Shown piece after piece: positions 40,836-49,500 of a DNA stretch of 64,000 nt; within the stretch, counting starts at the first letter, position 1; every line of letters begins with the position of its first letter. A model generated the notes under the pieces. It was not told the origin of the DNA. It did no database searches and saw nothing but the letters and a program-made list of their open reading frames with translations. The stretch spans positions 682,001 through 746,000 of the forward strand of contig NZ_JAJNCU010000001.1 in NCBI RefSeq assembly GCF_021026095.1, written 5' to 3'. The position numbers were made by a program, and so were the translations under genes. Source of the DNA: Salinicoccus halitifaciens (lineage in GTDB: Bacteria > Bacillota > Bacilli > Staphylococcales > Salinicoccaceae).

Positions 40836-42506
40836 TTATTCACTTAAAGTCACATTACGGAAATCCGGTTTATTATAATTGTTGATGTACAATCCTTCCA
40901 CGTCACTGCGCTGGGCGTTCATGCTGAGCGCCTGCCTCATATAGATCATCGGTGCTTCATCCACCAGGACTTCCTGCAGCTCATGGTAGATCTCCACACG
41001 TTCTGCCTCATCGGTCGTCGTCCTTCCCGCTTCAAGCAGTTCATCGACTCTTTCATCATCGGTGAAGGTGCGGTTGCCCTGGCTGCCTTCCATTGATGAA
41101 TGGAACAGCGGCCATACGGACTGGTCCGGGTCACCCGTCGGGTTCGGCCAGCCGAGGATGAATATATCATGATCTCCCGTGCCGGTCTCTTCAAGGTAGG
41201 CGCCCCATTCCAGCTGGTCGACGGTCGCATCCACATCGATCTCCTGCAGTGCTTCCTGCAGGTAGATTGCGACATCGACACGCTCCGGCGCGTCATTGGT
41301 GATGATGGTGATGTCAAAGCCGTCTTCATAACCCGCTTCCGCCATCAGTTCCTGCGCACGCTCCACATCATGTTCAATTCCTTCCAGGTCCTCGTCATGT
41401 CCGAGCAGTTCGGGCTGGATGGGCCCTGCAGGTATCCTGCCTGTGCCGCTGTATATACCATTGATGATTTCTTCTTTATCCACGACATGCGAAATCGCCT
41501 GCCTCACCCTCTTGTCATCCAAGGGTTCTTTCTGCGTGTTGAATCCAATGAATTCCGTCGCGATATTGTAAAGCGTATAAGGCTCGGTTTCCGCATTGTC
41601 TTCAATACGCTGCAGGTGGTTCGGTTCGAATCCGCCGATCATATGGGAGTCGCCCGTCTCAAGTTCTGCGATCCTTGAGCCGGTCTCCGAGACGACCTTA
41701 TAGGTCACTGTATCCAGATTCATCGGCCCGCCCCAGTAGTCGTCGAACCTCGATAATGTCGTGCTTTCACCGGGGCTGCGTTCTTCGAATCGGGCATAGT
41801 TCGTGCCAATGGGCTGCTGTTCCACCACGCTCCCCACTTCACCGGAGATGTCGTCCACTACATCTTCATAATCCTCACCGCCGGCTTCCCTCAAGTCATA
41901 ATAGTCTTCCACAGTCATATCGAGACCTGCTGAATCAAGGGCGGACTGGTAATCTTCATCGATGACCTCCTTGCTGATCATGCTCGCACCATCACTTGTC
42001 AGATGATTGAGGAGCGGTGCAAATGGATATTCAGTGGTGATCTCGACCGTATACTCATCGATGACCGCCACTTCCTCTATCATTTCAAACAGGTTCATCC
42101 TTGCTGATGCGGTCGCAGGATCCAACAGACGGTCGAAATTCGCCTTGACCACGTCTGCATTGAACGCGCTGCCGTCATGGAATGTCACATCTTCACGCAG
42201 GTGGAAGATCCATGTATTGTCATCCGTCTGCTCCCAGTCCTCGGCGAGGAGCGGCTCGATCTCCATCTCCTCATCCTGCGTGAGCAGCGTTTCATAAATG
42301 TTCGTGTTGACCTGATCGGACGGCAGGTCACTTGTCGCGTGAGGATCAAGGGATGTCAGATCGCTTCCGTAGGAGACGACGAAATCCCCGCCTGTTGCTT
42401 CGCCGTCCGTCCCCTCTTCCGCTTCCGGATCCACATCCCCGTCATCCGTGCAGGCCGCAAGCAGCAGAAGCACCGGCAGCAATAATAGTGAGAGCTTTTT
42501 ATTCAT
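40836..42506 (-). CDS. Oligopeptide/nickel-type ABC substrate-binding lipoprotein
   Basis: 556-residue family 5 solute-binding protein. Signal peptide MNKKLSLLLLPVLLLLAAC with lipobox LAAC, acidic linker, then the SBP fold (SLDPHATSDLPSDQVNTNIYE; LREDVTFHDGSAFNADVV). It presents peptides, opines, glutathione or nickel to a Dpp/Opp-type importer. No permease or ATPase genes are adjacent, so it must share a system encoded elsewhere. The chain is strongly acidic, as in halotolerant secreted proteins. Start ATG 42504-42506, 6 bases after GAAGGTG. Confidence 0.9.
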   Translation of the reverse strand: MNKKLSLLLLPVLLLLAACTDDGDVDPEAEEGTDGEATGGDFVVSYGSDLTSLDPHATSDLPSDQVNTNIYETLLTQDEEMEIEPLLAEDWEQTDDNTWIFHLREDVTFHDGSAFNADVVKANFDRLLDPATASARMNLFEMIEEVAVIDEYTVEITTEYPFAPLLNHLTSDGASMISKEVIDEDYQSALDSAGLDMTVEDYYDLREAGGEDYEDVVDDISGEVGSVVEQQPIGTNYARFEERSPGESTTLSRFDDYWGGPMNLDTVTYKVVSETGSRIAELETGDSHMIGGFEPNHLQRIEDNAETEPYTLYNIATEFIGFNTQKEPLDDKRVRQAISHVVDKEEIINGIYSGTGRIPAGPIQPELLGHDEDLEGIEHDVERAQELMAEAGYEDGFDITIITNDAPERVDVAIYLQEALQEIDVDATVDQLEWGAYLEETGTGDHDIFILGWPNPTGDPDQSVWPLFHSSMEGSQGNRTFTDDERVDELLEAGRTTTDEAERVEIYHELQEVLVDEAPMIYMRQALSMNAQRSDVEGLYINNYNKPDFRNVTLSE

Positions 42507-42603
42507 CACATTCACCTTCCATAATTGATGGCATATATTTCATACTCACAAAGTATGGTATAAAAGAACGATGCCGAATGCAAGGGCATGAGCCAACTAG
42601 AAT

Positions 42604-42654
42604 AAAAAAATTGCCAGATGTAATCGCATTTTCATCCGTTGAAGTACCTGTGGC
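42604..42654 (-). terminator. Possible terminator of the 29-aa gene
   Basis: On the minus strand TTGCCA and TGGCAA pair across a long loop and are followed by seven T. The stem is short, so only tentative. Confidence 0.4.
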
Positions 42655-42701
42655 AATAACCCTCAGAAATGAAAGAGCAGCCTTCAGGCCGCTCCGGAAA
42701 A

Positions 42702-42791
42702 TCATGTAAATGGGTTGCCGAACAGGTATATCAGAATGACAGCGGCAATGATACCCAAAATGAATATAATCAGATAATTTGAACTTTTCAT
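42702..42791 (-). CDS. Tiny single-span membrane protein (29 aa)
   Basis: Unrecognised 29-codon gene. It has AAAGGGGGAG 6 bases before ATG 42789-42791. The product is MKSSN followed by a hydrophobic helix (YLIIFILGIIAAVILIYLF) and GNPFT, a size and layout like small stress-induced membrane peptides. A sigma-B-like promoter (GTTTAA-N12-AGGTAA) precedes it. Function unknown. Confidence 0.55.
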   Translation of the reverse strand: MKSSNYLIIFILGIIAAVILIYLFGNPFT

Positions 42792-42823
42792 AACGACTCC
42801 CCCTTTAGTACTGTTATGAAACC

Positions 42824-42848
42824 ATTACCTTCTTTTTACATTTTAAAC
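42824..42848 (-). promoter_or_regulatory. Possible sigma-B promoter of the 29-aa gene
   Basis: On the minus strand GTTTAA, 12 bases, AGGTAA: consensus -35 and one difference in the -10. Confidence 0.5.
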
Positions 42849-42903
42849 ATTCATTATAATGATTCGGTATAATGGGATTTTAGTCTGACCTGACAAATTA
42901 AAG

Positions 42904-42933
42904 AGTGGCTTCCTATATATAAAGGAAGCCACT
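42904..42933 (-). terminator. Terminator of the MFS transporter gene
   Basis: AGTGGCTTCCT / AGGAAGCCACT, 11 perfect pairs with an 8-base loop, followed on the minus strand by CTTTAATTTG; the T run is broken. Confidence 0.75.
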
Positions 42934-42957
42934 TGTATACTTGATGAATTTTTTATT

Positions 42958-44301
42958 TTAAGACTCTCCGGCAACGGGGGCTGCAGTCTGCACCGTCTTA
43001 CCGCTTCTTTCACGGACGAACAATAATGCAGTGCCGCCGAGGAGGCTTGGTATGGCGAATGCCATGAATGCAGTCTGCGGCTCCAGGTTCGTCATAAGTA
43101 CCAGACCGATCAAGACCGGTGCGGTGATGGAGCCGAGCCTGCCGATGCCGACGGCCATGCTGAGGCCGGTTCCCCTGATATCCGACGGGTAGAATGCGCT
43201 GATGTAAGGGTTCACCAGATTTTGCGTACCGCCCGTACATGCCCCGCCGATGGCGATCAGCACATAGATGAGCAGCGGCTGCTGCGTGATGCTCAAGGCG
43301 ACGAAACACACCGCGCCGAGCAGGTACATCGTGAGCAGTACATTCTTATGGCCGATCCGGTCGACCATATAGCCGCCGGTGAGGGACCCGATGATCTGCC
43401 CGACTGCGAGTATCATGATGAACGACATGCTGGAGGCGACATTGAAGCCGGATTCCTGCATCATCGTCGGCAGCCATGTGTTCAGGCCGTAGATCATCAT
43501 CAGACAGCTGAATACCATGATCCAGAATGCGATGGTCGTGATTGCACGGTTGCCTGTGAACAACTGCCCGATCGGCAGTCCCTTCGCATCCTTTTTGGCG
43601 GCCGTATACACGAATTCATCCGTCGGGCTGTAGTTGCCTCCGGGGTTTGCCCTGTTCAGGATTTCGGCAACTTTTTCCTTATGCCCTCTCGGCAGGTGGT
43701 AGGAAATCGATTCCGGGAACTGTTTGATCAAGAACGGCAAGGCAAGGAGCGGCAAGGCACTCAGTAAATACATGAACCGCCAGCCCAGGCTCTCAATGAA
43801 GTAGATTGCGGTGACCGAGGCGATGATGGCACCGATCGAGTAGCCGGTGTACATCATTGCGACAGTCAGTGCCCGGTTCTTCTTCGGTGAGTATTCACTC
43901 ATGAATGAGATCACCACCGGCATGAGGCCGCCCATCCCGATGGAACCGATGAAACGGAATGTAAGGAACATAGCCGCACTTGTCGCAAGACCCGCGAGTG
44001 CATTGAATACACTGATGAGCACAAGGCAGATGATCAGTATGCGTTTCCTGCCGATGACATCAGAGAAGGAACCGAGCACGAAAGTGCCGAGCATCATGCC
44101 GATCAGGGCATAGCTCCCGATGGCACCGCCTTCGGCAGCGGATAGACCGAAGTCCTCCATCATGTGCGGAAGTCCTATTCCATATAATGCGATATCGAAT
44201 CCGTCAAAAGCGATGGCAAAGAAACACCATAGAAACACGAGCAGATGAAATTTATTGAAGCGGCTTTTATCGATGGCCTCTTCCACTTGCACTTTCCGCA
44301 C
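42958..44301 (-). CDS. MFS transporter, aromatic acid:H+ symporter (AAHS)-like
   Basis: 447-residue major facilitator with 12 helices. The first-helix motif AFDGFDIALYGIGLP matches the D-G-x-D of AAHS proteins (BenK, PcaK) that take up benzoate-type acids. The loop 2-3 motif GSFSDVIGRKRIL and loop 8-9 motif GYMVDRIGHKNVL are present. Start GTG 44299-44301, 8 bases after AGGAGGGG. It follows the MetE-like gene by 43 bases on the same strand with no terminator between, so it probably imports something connected with that enzyme. Substrate uncertain. Confidence 0.82.
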   Translation of the reverse strand: MRKVQVEEAIDKSRFNKFHLLVFLWCFFAIAFDGFDIALYGIGLPHMMEDFGLSAAEGGAIGSYALIGMMLGTFVLGSFSDVIGRKRILIICLVLISVFNALAGLATSAAMFLTFRFIGSIGMGGLMPVVISFMSEYSPKKNRALTVAMMYTGYSIGAIIASVTAIYFIESLGWRFMYLLSALPLLALPFLIKQFPESISYHLPRGHKEKVAEILNRANPGGNYSPTDEFVYTAAKKDAKGLPIGQLFTGNRAITTIAFWIMVFSCLMMIYGLNTWLPTMMQESGFNVASSMSFIMILAVGQIIGSLTGGYMVDRIGHKNVLLTMYLLGAVCFVALSITQQPLLIYVLIAIGGACTGGTQNLVNPYISAFYPSDIRGTGLSMAVGIGRLGSITAPVLIGLVLMTNLEPQTAFMAFAIPSLLGGTALLFVRERSGKTVQTAAPVAGES

Positions 44302-44344
44302 ATTAACCCCTCCTGATATAAAAATTTATCGGCTTATCGGCTGT

Positions 44345-45448
44345 TTATGACCATACTTCCTCTGCGATCTGGACGACATGCCTGATCTTTTCCCACTGTT
44401 CTTCCTCCGTCAGCAGGTTGCCTTCCTCTGTCGAGGCGAAGCCGCACTGCGGACTAAGCGCAAGCTGATCGAGCGGCACATATTTGGACGCTTCCTCGAT
44501 GCGCTGCTTCACTTCCTCCTTGTCTTCCAGTTCACCGTGCTTGGAAGTGATGAGGCCGAGGACGATCGTCAGGTCATCCCGGTTGACATGACGCAGCGGT
44601 TCGAATCCGCCGGCACGCTCCGTATCATATTCGAGGAAGAAACCGTCGATATTGAGCTTTCCGAAAATTTCTGCAGCCACCGGCTCATAGCCGCCTGATG
44701 AAATCCATGTGGAACGGAAGTTCCCGCGGCATATGTGCATTGTGATCGTCATATCATCCGGACGGTCCGCCACTGCATTGTTGATCGTCTCAAGATATTT
44801 TTCGACGAGGTATTCCGGATCGAGGCCTTTTTCCCTAAGCTTCTCTTTCTGCTCATCAGAACAGAGGTAGGCCCAGGCCGTATCATCCAGCTGCAGGTAT
44901 CTGCAGCCAGCCTCATAAAATTTCCCGATCGCCGTTTTATATGCCGCGGCAAGATCTTCGAAAAAGACTGCCTCATCCGGGTAGGCCGCCGGGTCCACTT
45001 CACCGCGGAAGTGCAGCATGCTCGGGCTCGGGATCGTCACTTTTGCCGTGTGCTCCCCTGCCTGCTCGTTCAGGAATTTGAAGTCCTCCAGGAAAGGATG
45101 ATCATCGAAGCCGAGTTTACCGGTGACTCTGATTGCACGCGACTTCGTCTGCTTTCCCTGGAACTGGATGCCGTCGCCACTCCAGTAACCTTCGACACCC
45201 GTCAGGTTTTCAAGGAAATCGAAATGCCACCATGCACGGCGGAATTCACCATCCGTGACGGCGCCAAGGCCCGCTTCCTTCTGCTTCTCGACGACTCTCT
45301 TTATTTCCTCGTTCTCAATCTGTCTGAGCGCGTCTGCGGTAATCTCCCCCGCTTCAAGTTTGCGTCTTGCATTCTTGATTTTCTCAGGTCTGAGGAGGCT
45401 CCCCACCTGATCGGCACGATATATGTTTTTAGTATTTACCTTTGTCAT
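44345..45448 (-). CDS. MetE-type methyltransferase (YxjG/YxjH family)
   Basis: 367-residue protein equal to the C-terminal catalytic half of cobalamin-independent methionine synthase. Zinc ligands are visible in MHICRGN (His and Cys), a following Glu in LEYD, and the late Cys in SPQCGFAS. The family includes B. subtilis YxjG/YxjH; the methyl donor is unproven and need not be methyl-tetrahydrofolate. N-terminal ADQVGSLLRP is typical. ATG 45446-45448 with GGAG 8 bases upstream; earlier in-frame GTGs overlap it. A MET-box-like palindrome lies about 80 bases upstream. The MFS gene follows. Confidence 0.88.
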   Translation of the reverse strand: MTKVNTKNIYRADQVGSLLRPEKIKNARRKLEAGEITADALRQIENEEIKRVVEKQKEAGLGAVTDGEFRRAWWHFDFLENLTGVEGYWSGDGIQFQGKQTKSRAIRVTGKLGFDDHPFLEDFKFLNEQAGEHTAKVTIPSPSMLHFRGEVDPAAYPDEAVFFEDLAAAYKTAIGKFYEAGCRYLQLDDTAWAYLCSDEQKEKLREKGLDPEYLVEKYLETINNAVADRPDDMTITMHICRGNFRSTWISSGGYEPVAAEIFGKLNIDGFFLEYDTERAGGFEPLRHVNRDDLTIVLGLITSKHGELEDKEEVKQRIEEASKYVPLDQLALSPQCGFASTEEGNLLTEEEQWEKIRHVVQIAEEVWS

Positions 45449-45526
45449 GACCACCACTCCAATTTATGTATTGGATAAATACTATCATGTATATGAGATA
45501 TAGAATAACAGTATTTCTTCATAGCC

Positions 45527-45549
45527 TGATATAGCTTTTGGCTATATCA
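45527..45549. promoter_or_regulatory. MET-box-like palindrome upstream of the MetE-type gene
   Basis: TGATATAGC-TTTTG-GCTATATCA, 9 perfect arm bases. The core TATAG-N7-CTATA has the same ends and length as the streptococcal MtaR/MetR box TATAGTTTNAAACTATA. A LysR-type regulator of methionine genes is the obvious candidate. Confidence 0.5.
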
Positions 45550-45591
45550 TGGATGGCTGCGCTTACATTTTTTAGAGGAATGATTCTGAAA

Positions 45592-45779
45592 GTCGATTAT
45601 CTTCACCAATTTTTCTCACTTAATCGATTTTAGGGATGATATTCGATTATCTTCTTGGAATTCATCCAACTTAATCGATTTCAGGGGCCAAAGTCGATTA
45701 ACTTCATAGATTTCATCAACTTAATCGAATATTGAGGTGATATTCGATTATCTTCATGAATTGGCCTGACTTAATCGAA
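45592..45779. repeat. Four-unit alternating inverted-repeat array (locus 2)
   Basis: Four units whose TCGATTA cores start at 45593, 45643, 45694 and 45744 (period 50, 51, 50) and end with TAATCGA 35-36 bases later. Read on the minus strand they are WTCGATTAAGT, 14-15 variable bases, GAAGATAATCGAV (one unit GAAGTTAATCGAC), the same design and spacing as 12931-13118 but in the opposite orientation. The array lies between the MetE-type gene promoter and rplT. It makes no open frame. The 13-16 bases between units also show partial similarity (TATCAYC). Confidence 0.9.
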
Positions 45780-45853
45780 GTGCCATATAATTAACACTTC
45801 GGCTGTGCCCCGGCAGAATCCAAATCGGCCGCCCCCAAAAAATCCATAAGAAA

Positions 45854-45881
45854 AACCCCGCTGCATCTGTTCAGCGGGGTT
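45854..45881 (-). terminator. Terminator of infC-rpmI-rplT
   Basis: AACCCCGCTG / CAGCGGGGTT, 10 perfect pairs, 8-base loop, followed on the minus strand by TTTCTT. Confidence 0.92.
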
Positions 45882-45904
45882 CCAATACCTATATATTATA
45901 TTAA

Positions 45905-46264
45905 TTATTTAGCAAGAGCGTCTTTTGCTTTGTTTGCAAGTTCAGCAAATGCCGCTTCGTCAGAAATCGCGATTTCTGAAAGCATTTTTCTGTTCACATC
46001 GATGCCGGCAACTTTCAGTCCGTTCATCAGACGGCTGTAGCTGATGTCGTTTTGACGTGCTGCTGCATTGATACGTGTGATCCAGAGCTTTCTAAATTCA
46101 CGCTTTTTATTTTTACGGTCACGGTATGCATACTGACCTGATTTGATTACCTGTTGTTTTGCTGTTCTGAAGAGAGTACTCTTGGAACCGACGTACCCTT
46201 TAGCCTGTTTTAATACTTTTTTACGTCTCTTACGTGACGTCAATCCGTTCTTTACACGTGTCAT
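45905..46264 (-). CDS. rplT: Ribosomal protein L20
   Basis: 119-residue 50S protein that binds 23S rRNA early in assembly. Typical basic N-terminus ([23 protein letters not shown]) and globular C-terminal domain ([21 protein letters not shown]). In Firmicutes L20 also represses its own operon by binding the infC leader. Last gene of infC-rpmI-rplT; ATG with GGAGG upstream. Confidence 0.98.
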   Translation of the reverse strand: MTRVKNGLTSRKRRKKVLKQAKGYVGSKSTLFRTAKQQVIKSGQYAYRDRKNKKREFRKLWITRINAAARQNDISYSRLMNGLKVAGIDVNRKMLSEIAISDEAAFAELANKAKDALAK

Positions 46265-46290
46265 CGCTTATTCCTCCTTGAAAATGTGTA

Positions 46291-46491
46291 TTATTTGGCG
46301 CGTGCCAGTAGGTGTTTCAGTCTTTTAGAATCTGCTTTGGCAACAAGTGTCGCCTTTCTTAAATGACGCTTCTGTTTTGTCGTCTTGTTTGCGAATAAGT
46401 GGCTTGTGAATGCTCTGCCACGTTTGAATTTACCTGTACCGGTTTTCTTAACGCGCTTTGCGTAACCTCTGTGTGTTTTCATTTTTGGCAT
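46291..46491 (-). CDS. rpmI: Ribosomal protein L35
   Basis: 66-residue basic 50S protein ([23 protein letters not shown]), standard length. Between infC and rplT, 24 bases after infC, with GGAGG before the ATG. Confidence 0.98.
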   Translation of the reverse strand: MPKMKTHRGYAKRVKKTGTGKFKRGRAFTSHLFANKTTKQKRHLRKATLVAKADSKRLKHLLARAK

Positions 46492-46515
46492 TTTTCTGAC
46501 CTCCGAATTTAATGG

Positions 46516-47037
46516 TTATTTATTTTCTGTGATGGGTGCAACAACCAGGAACATGGAACGGCCTTCCATCTTAGGTCTCTGCTCGACTGTCGCAACATCT
46601 TTGAGTTCCTCAGCAAAACGTTCCAATACTTTCCGACCGATATCTTTATGGGTGATTGCACGGCCACGGAAACGTATGGAAACTTTAACTTTATCTTCTT
46701 TGGCAATAAACTTCTTCGCATTCTTCAACTTCGTATTGAAATCATGCTCCTCGATTGTCGGGGACAGTCTGATTTCCTTTACGTTGATTGTCTTCTGCTT
46801 TTTGCGTGCTTCTTTGTCTTTCTTCTGCTGCTCGTACTTGTACTTGCCGTAATCCATGATACGGGCGACAGGCGGCTTGGCTTTTGGTGCAACCAAGACT
46901 AAATCCAATTCCACACGTTCTGCCATTTCCATAGCTTCTTTAGTCGGTTTGACACCGAGCTGTTCACCGTCTTGTGCAATTAATCGAACCTCTTTGGCGC
47001 GAATACGATCATTAATTATTGTCTGGTCTTTTGCTAT
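46516..47037 (-). CDS. infC: Translation initiation factor IF-3, probable AUA start
   Basis: 173-residue IF-3 that checks start-codon pairing on the 30S subunit. N-domain ([22 protein letters not shown]), linker with [16 protein letters not shown]-domain ([35 protein letters not shown]). The frame is open to an ATG at 47070, but that has no ribosome site. GGAGG at the usual distance (8 bases) precedes ATA GCA AAA GAC, and the family N-terminus begins there. So ATA at 47035-47037 is the likely start. Rare start codons are known for infC (AUU in E. coli and Bacillus relatives) and let IF-3 repress itself. Confidence 0.93.
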   Translation of the reverse strand: MAKDQTIINDRIRAKEVRLIAQDGEQLGVKPTKEAMEMAERVELDLVLVAPKAKPPVARIMDYGKYKYEQQKKDKEARKKQKTINVKEIRLSPTIEEHDFNTKLKNAKKFIAKEDKVKVSIRFRGRAITHKDIGRKVLERFAEELKDVATVEQRPKMEGRSMFLVVAPITENK

Positions 47038-47040
47038 CTT

Positions 47041-47232
47041 TGACACCTCCAAAATATTTAAGACGAACAAAAAACAGCGGGTGCATATAAATGCACCCGC
47101 TGATCACCATCAATACATTCTCCCACATACTTCTTATCACATATGTGTGCTGTATTTTTGAAACCCGGTCACTGCCTTAAAGGCGTTTGCGGGTGAGAAG
47201 CGGGTGCTTCTTCTTGTCCGTTCTTATCAACT
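47041..47232 (-). promoter_or_regulatory. L20-type leader with attenuator upstream of infC
   Basis: About 190 bases of leader between the promoter and infC. It ends in a perfect hairpin AGCGGGTGCAT / ATGCACCCGCT (47076-47101) with TGTTTTTTG after it on the minus strand. In Bacillus L20 binds this leader and promotes termination. The match is by position and attenuator; I did not fold the L20-binding part. Confidence 0.8.
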
Positions 47233-47238
47233 CTTACT

Positions 47239-47267
47239 ACTATACAGGTTCCATCTTATTTTGTCAA
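47239..47267 (-). promoter_or_regulatory. Sigma-A promoter of infC-rpmI-rplT
   Basis: Consensus TTGACA, 17 bases, TATAGT on the minus strand. The -35 hexamer contains the thrS stop codon (TGA, 47264-47266). Confidence 0.9.
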
Positions 47268-49201
47268 ACTTTTTTGAGCCTGATTTCATCGACGAGGTGC
47301 CAGATGAATTCTTCCTTCTCGAAGGTGTTCTGTTTCTCTTCGCCGTATTTACGGACGTTCACTTCCTGCTCTGCGATTTCCTTATCACCGATGACGACCT
47401 GGTAAGGGACTTTGCGCATCTGCGCATCGCGGATTTTGTAGCCGAGCTTTTCATTACGGTCATCGATATGGACGCGGACGCCGTGTGATTTCATCTCGTC
47501 ATGGATGGCCCTTGCGTAGTCATAGTGAAGGTCGAGGTTGACCGGGATGATCTCCACCTGCTGTGGTGCCAGCCATAACGGGAAGGCACCCTTGTATTCT
47601 TCAGTCAGGAATGCAACGAACCGTTCCATTGTGGAGACGACACCGCGGTGGATGACGACCGGACGGTGCGCTTCCCCGTCACTGCCGGTGTAAGTCAGGT
47701 CGAATTTCTCAGGCAGCAGGAAGTCGAGCTGTACGGTCGAGAGCGTCTCTTCCTTGCCGAGTGCCGTCTGCACCTGCACATCGAGCTTCGGGCCGTAAAA
47801 TGCCGCTTCGCCTTCCGCTTCGACGTACTCAAGTTCCATCTCATCGACGGCTTCCTTCAGCATCGCTTCCGCCTTCTGCCACATTTCATCGTCGTCGAAA
47901 TACTTCTCGGTGTCTTCCGGATCACGGTAGCTCAGACGGAAGGAATAATCCTCGATGCCGAAGTCCTTATACACTTCGATGATGAGCTGCACAACGCGGA
48001 TGAACTCCTCCTTGATCTGGTCGGGTCTCACGAACACGTGGGCATCATTCAGCACCATGCCGCGCACACGCTGCAGGCCGCTGACCGCGCCGCTCGCCTC
48101 ATACCGGTGCATCATGCCGAGTTCCGCGATACGGATCGGCAGTTCCCTGTAGGAATGCTTTTCATTCTTGTAGATCATCATATGATGCGGGCAGTTCATC
48201 GGACGGAGCACGAGCTCCTCGCCGTCCATGTCCATCGGCGGGAACATGTCTTCATGGTAGTGATCCCAGTGGCCGCTCGTCTTGTACAGGTCGACGTTCG
48301 CCATGATTGGGGTGTACACATGATCGTATCCGAGCGCGATCTCCTTATCGACGATGTACCTTTCGATCTCGCGGCGGATCGTCGCGCCGTTCGGCAGCCA
48401 GAGCGGCAGTCCCGCGCCCACTTCCTGGCTGTTCTGGAACAGTTTCATCTCGCGGCCGATCTTGCGGTGGTCACGCTCTTTACGCTCTTCGAGCAGTTGT
48501 AGGTATGCATTCAAATCTTTCTTGTTGAAGAACGCAGTGCCGTAGATCCTCTGGAGCATCTTGTTGTCCGAATCACCGCGCCAGTACGCACCTGCCGTGG
48601 ACAGCAGCTTGAACGACTTGATCTTCGATGTCGTCGGCACATGTACCCCGCGGCATAAGTCGGTGAACTCACCCTGTGAGTAGACAGAGACGCTTTCATC
48701 TTCAGGGATCGCCTCGATCAGTTCCTGCTTGTAAGGGTCATCCTTGAAGAGCTCCTTCGCTTCATCACGTGAGAGCACGCGGCGCTCGATCTCGACATTT
48801 TCATCGACGATGCGCTGCATCTCTTTTTCGATTTTCGGGAAATCCTCCGTGGAGATGCTCTCCTCCATATCGAAGTCGTAGTAGAACCCTTCCTCGATGA
48901 CCGGGCCGACGCCGAACTTCACATCGCCGTAGAGCCGCTTCAATGCCTGGGCCATCAGGTGGGCCGTCGAGTGCCTCAGCACTTCAAGTCCCTCTTCATT
49001 CTTATTTGTGAATAACTCGATATCACTGCTTGATTCGATCGGCCGGCGCAGGTCGTACATTTCGCCGTCCACTTTGGCGGCGACCGCCGCTTTCTTCAGC
49101 CCCGGGCTGATTGACGCCGCAACCTCTTCCGGCGTCACGCCGAAGTCGTATTCCTTCACATTGCCATCCGGAAATTTGATTTTAATCGCTTCTGTCATCA
49201 T
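47264..49201 (-). CDS. thrS: Threonyl-tRNA synthetase
   Basis: 645-residue class II synthetase. TGS domain at the N-terminus ([28 protein letters not shown]), editing domain with [16 protein letters not shown], catalytic domain with motif 2 ([19 protein letters not shown]), the zinc ligands Cys in RPMNCPHHM and later histidines, motif 3 in [16 protein letters not shown], and the anticodon-binding domain. Several ATGs lie at the start; the one at 49199-49201 is 6 bases after GGGAGG. Controlled by a T-box leader. Confidence 0.97.
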   Translation of the reverse strand: MMTEAIKIKFPDGNVKEYDFGVTPEEVAASISPGLKKAAVAAKVDGEMYDLRRPIESSSDIELFTNKNEEGLEVLRHSTAHLMAQALKRLYGDVKFGVGPVIEEGFYYDFDMEESISTEDFPKIEKEMQRIVDENVEIERRVLSRDEAKELFKDDPYKQELIEAIPEDESVSVYSQGEFTDLCRGVHVPTTSKIKSFKLLSTAGAYWRGDSDNKMLQRIYGTAFFNKKDLNAYLQLLEERKERDHRKIGREMKLFQNSQEVGAGLPLWLPNGATIRREIERYIVDKEIALGYDHVYTPIMANVDLYKTSGHWDHYHEDMFPPMDMDGEELVLRPMNCPHHMMIYKNEKHSYRELPIRIAELGMMHRYEASGAVSGLQRVRGMVLNDAHVFVRPDQIKEEFIRVVQLIIEVYKDFGIEDYSFRLSYRDPEDTEKYFDDDEMWQKAEAMLKEAVDEMELEYVEAEGEAAFYGPKLDVQVQTALGKEETLSTVQLDFLLPEKFDLTYTGSDGEAHRPVVIHRGVVSTMERFVAFLTEEYKGAFPLWLAPQQVEIIPVNLDLHYDYARAIHDEMKSHGVRVHIDDRNEKLGYKIRDAQMRKVPYQVVIGDKEIAEQEVNVRKYGEEKQNTFEKEEFIWHLVDEIRLKKV

Positions 49202-49222
49202 GCTCATCCTCCCATAATATAA

Positions 49223-49462
49223 AAAACGCCCCTCTAAATAAGTTAGAGGGACGGAATGACCGTGGTACCACCCTGATTCATGACGGGCAAATGCCCATCA
49301 TCTCAAGTCCGGATATAACGGTCCGAACCGGCCGGGTATTAACCGGCAGATCAAAAGGTAGTAACAACAGTCGGTTTGATGCACATCTTTCAGCAGATGA
49401 TGCGCTCTCTTTGAAAAAACACGAAAGTGTCTCGTCCTTGGAATTTAATCAATGAAATTTAC
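49223..49462 (-). promoter_or_regulatory. T-box leader of thrS (tRNA-Thr sensor)
   Basis: T-box AGGGTGGTACCACG at 49261-49274 on the minus strand, then a terminator hairpin CGTCCCTCTAA / TTAGAGGGGCG (49227-49253) with six T, directly before thrS. Specifier codon was not assigned with confidence; threonine is inferred from the gene controlled. Confidence 0.92.
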
Positions 49463-49468
49463 AGATTA

Positions 49469-49497
49469 ATTATACTTTAAAGCTGTGGTGAATGCAA
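49469..49497 (-). promoter_or_regulatory. Sigma-A promoter of thrS
   Basis: TTGCAT, 17 bases, TATAAT on the minus strand, immediately after the dnaI stop codon. Confidence 0.82.
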
Positions 49498-49500
49498 TAC

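Noticed and set aside
47035-47070. infC start at the upstream ATG
   Set aside because: It lies directly after the attenuator T run without a ribosome site and would add residues not found in IF-3 proteins.
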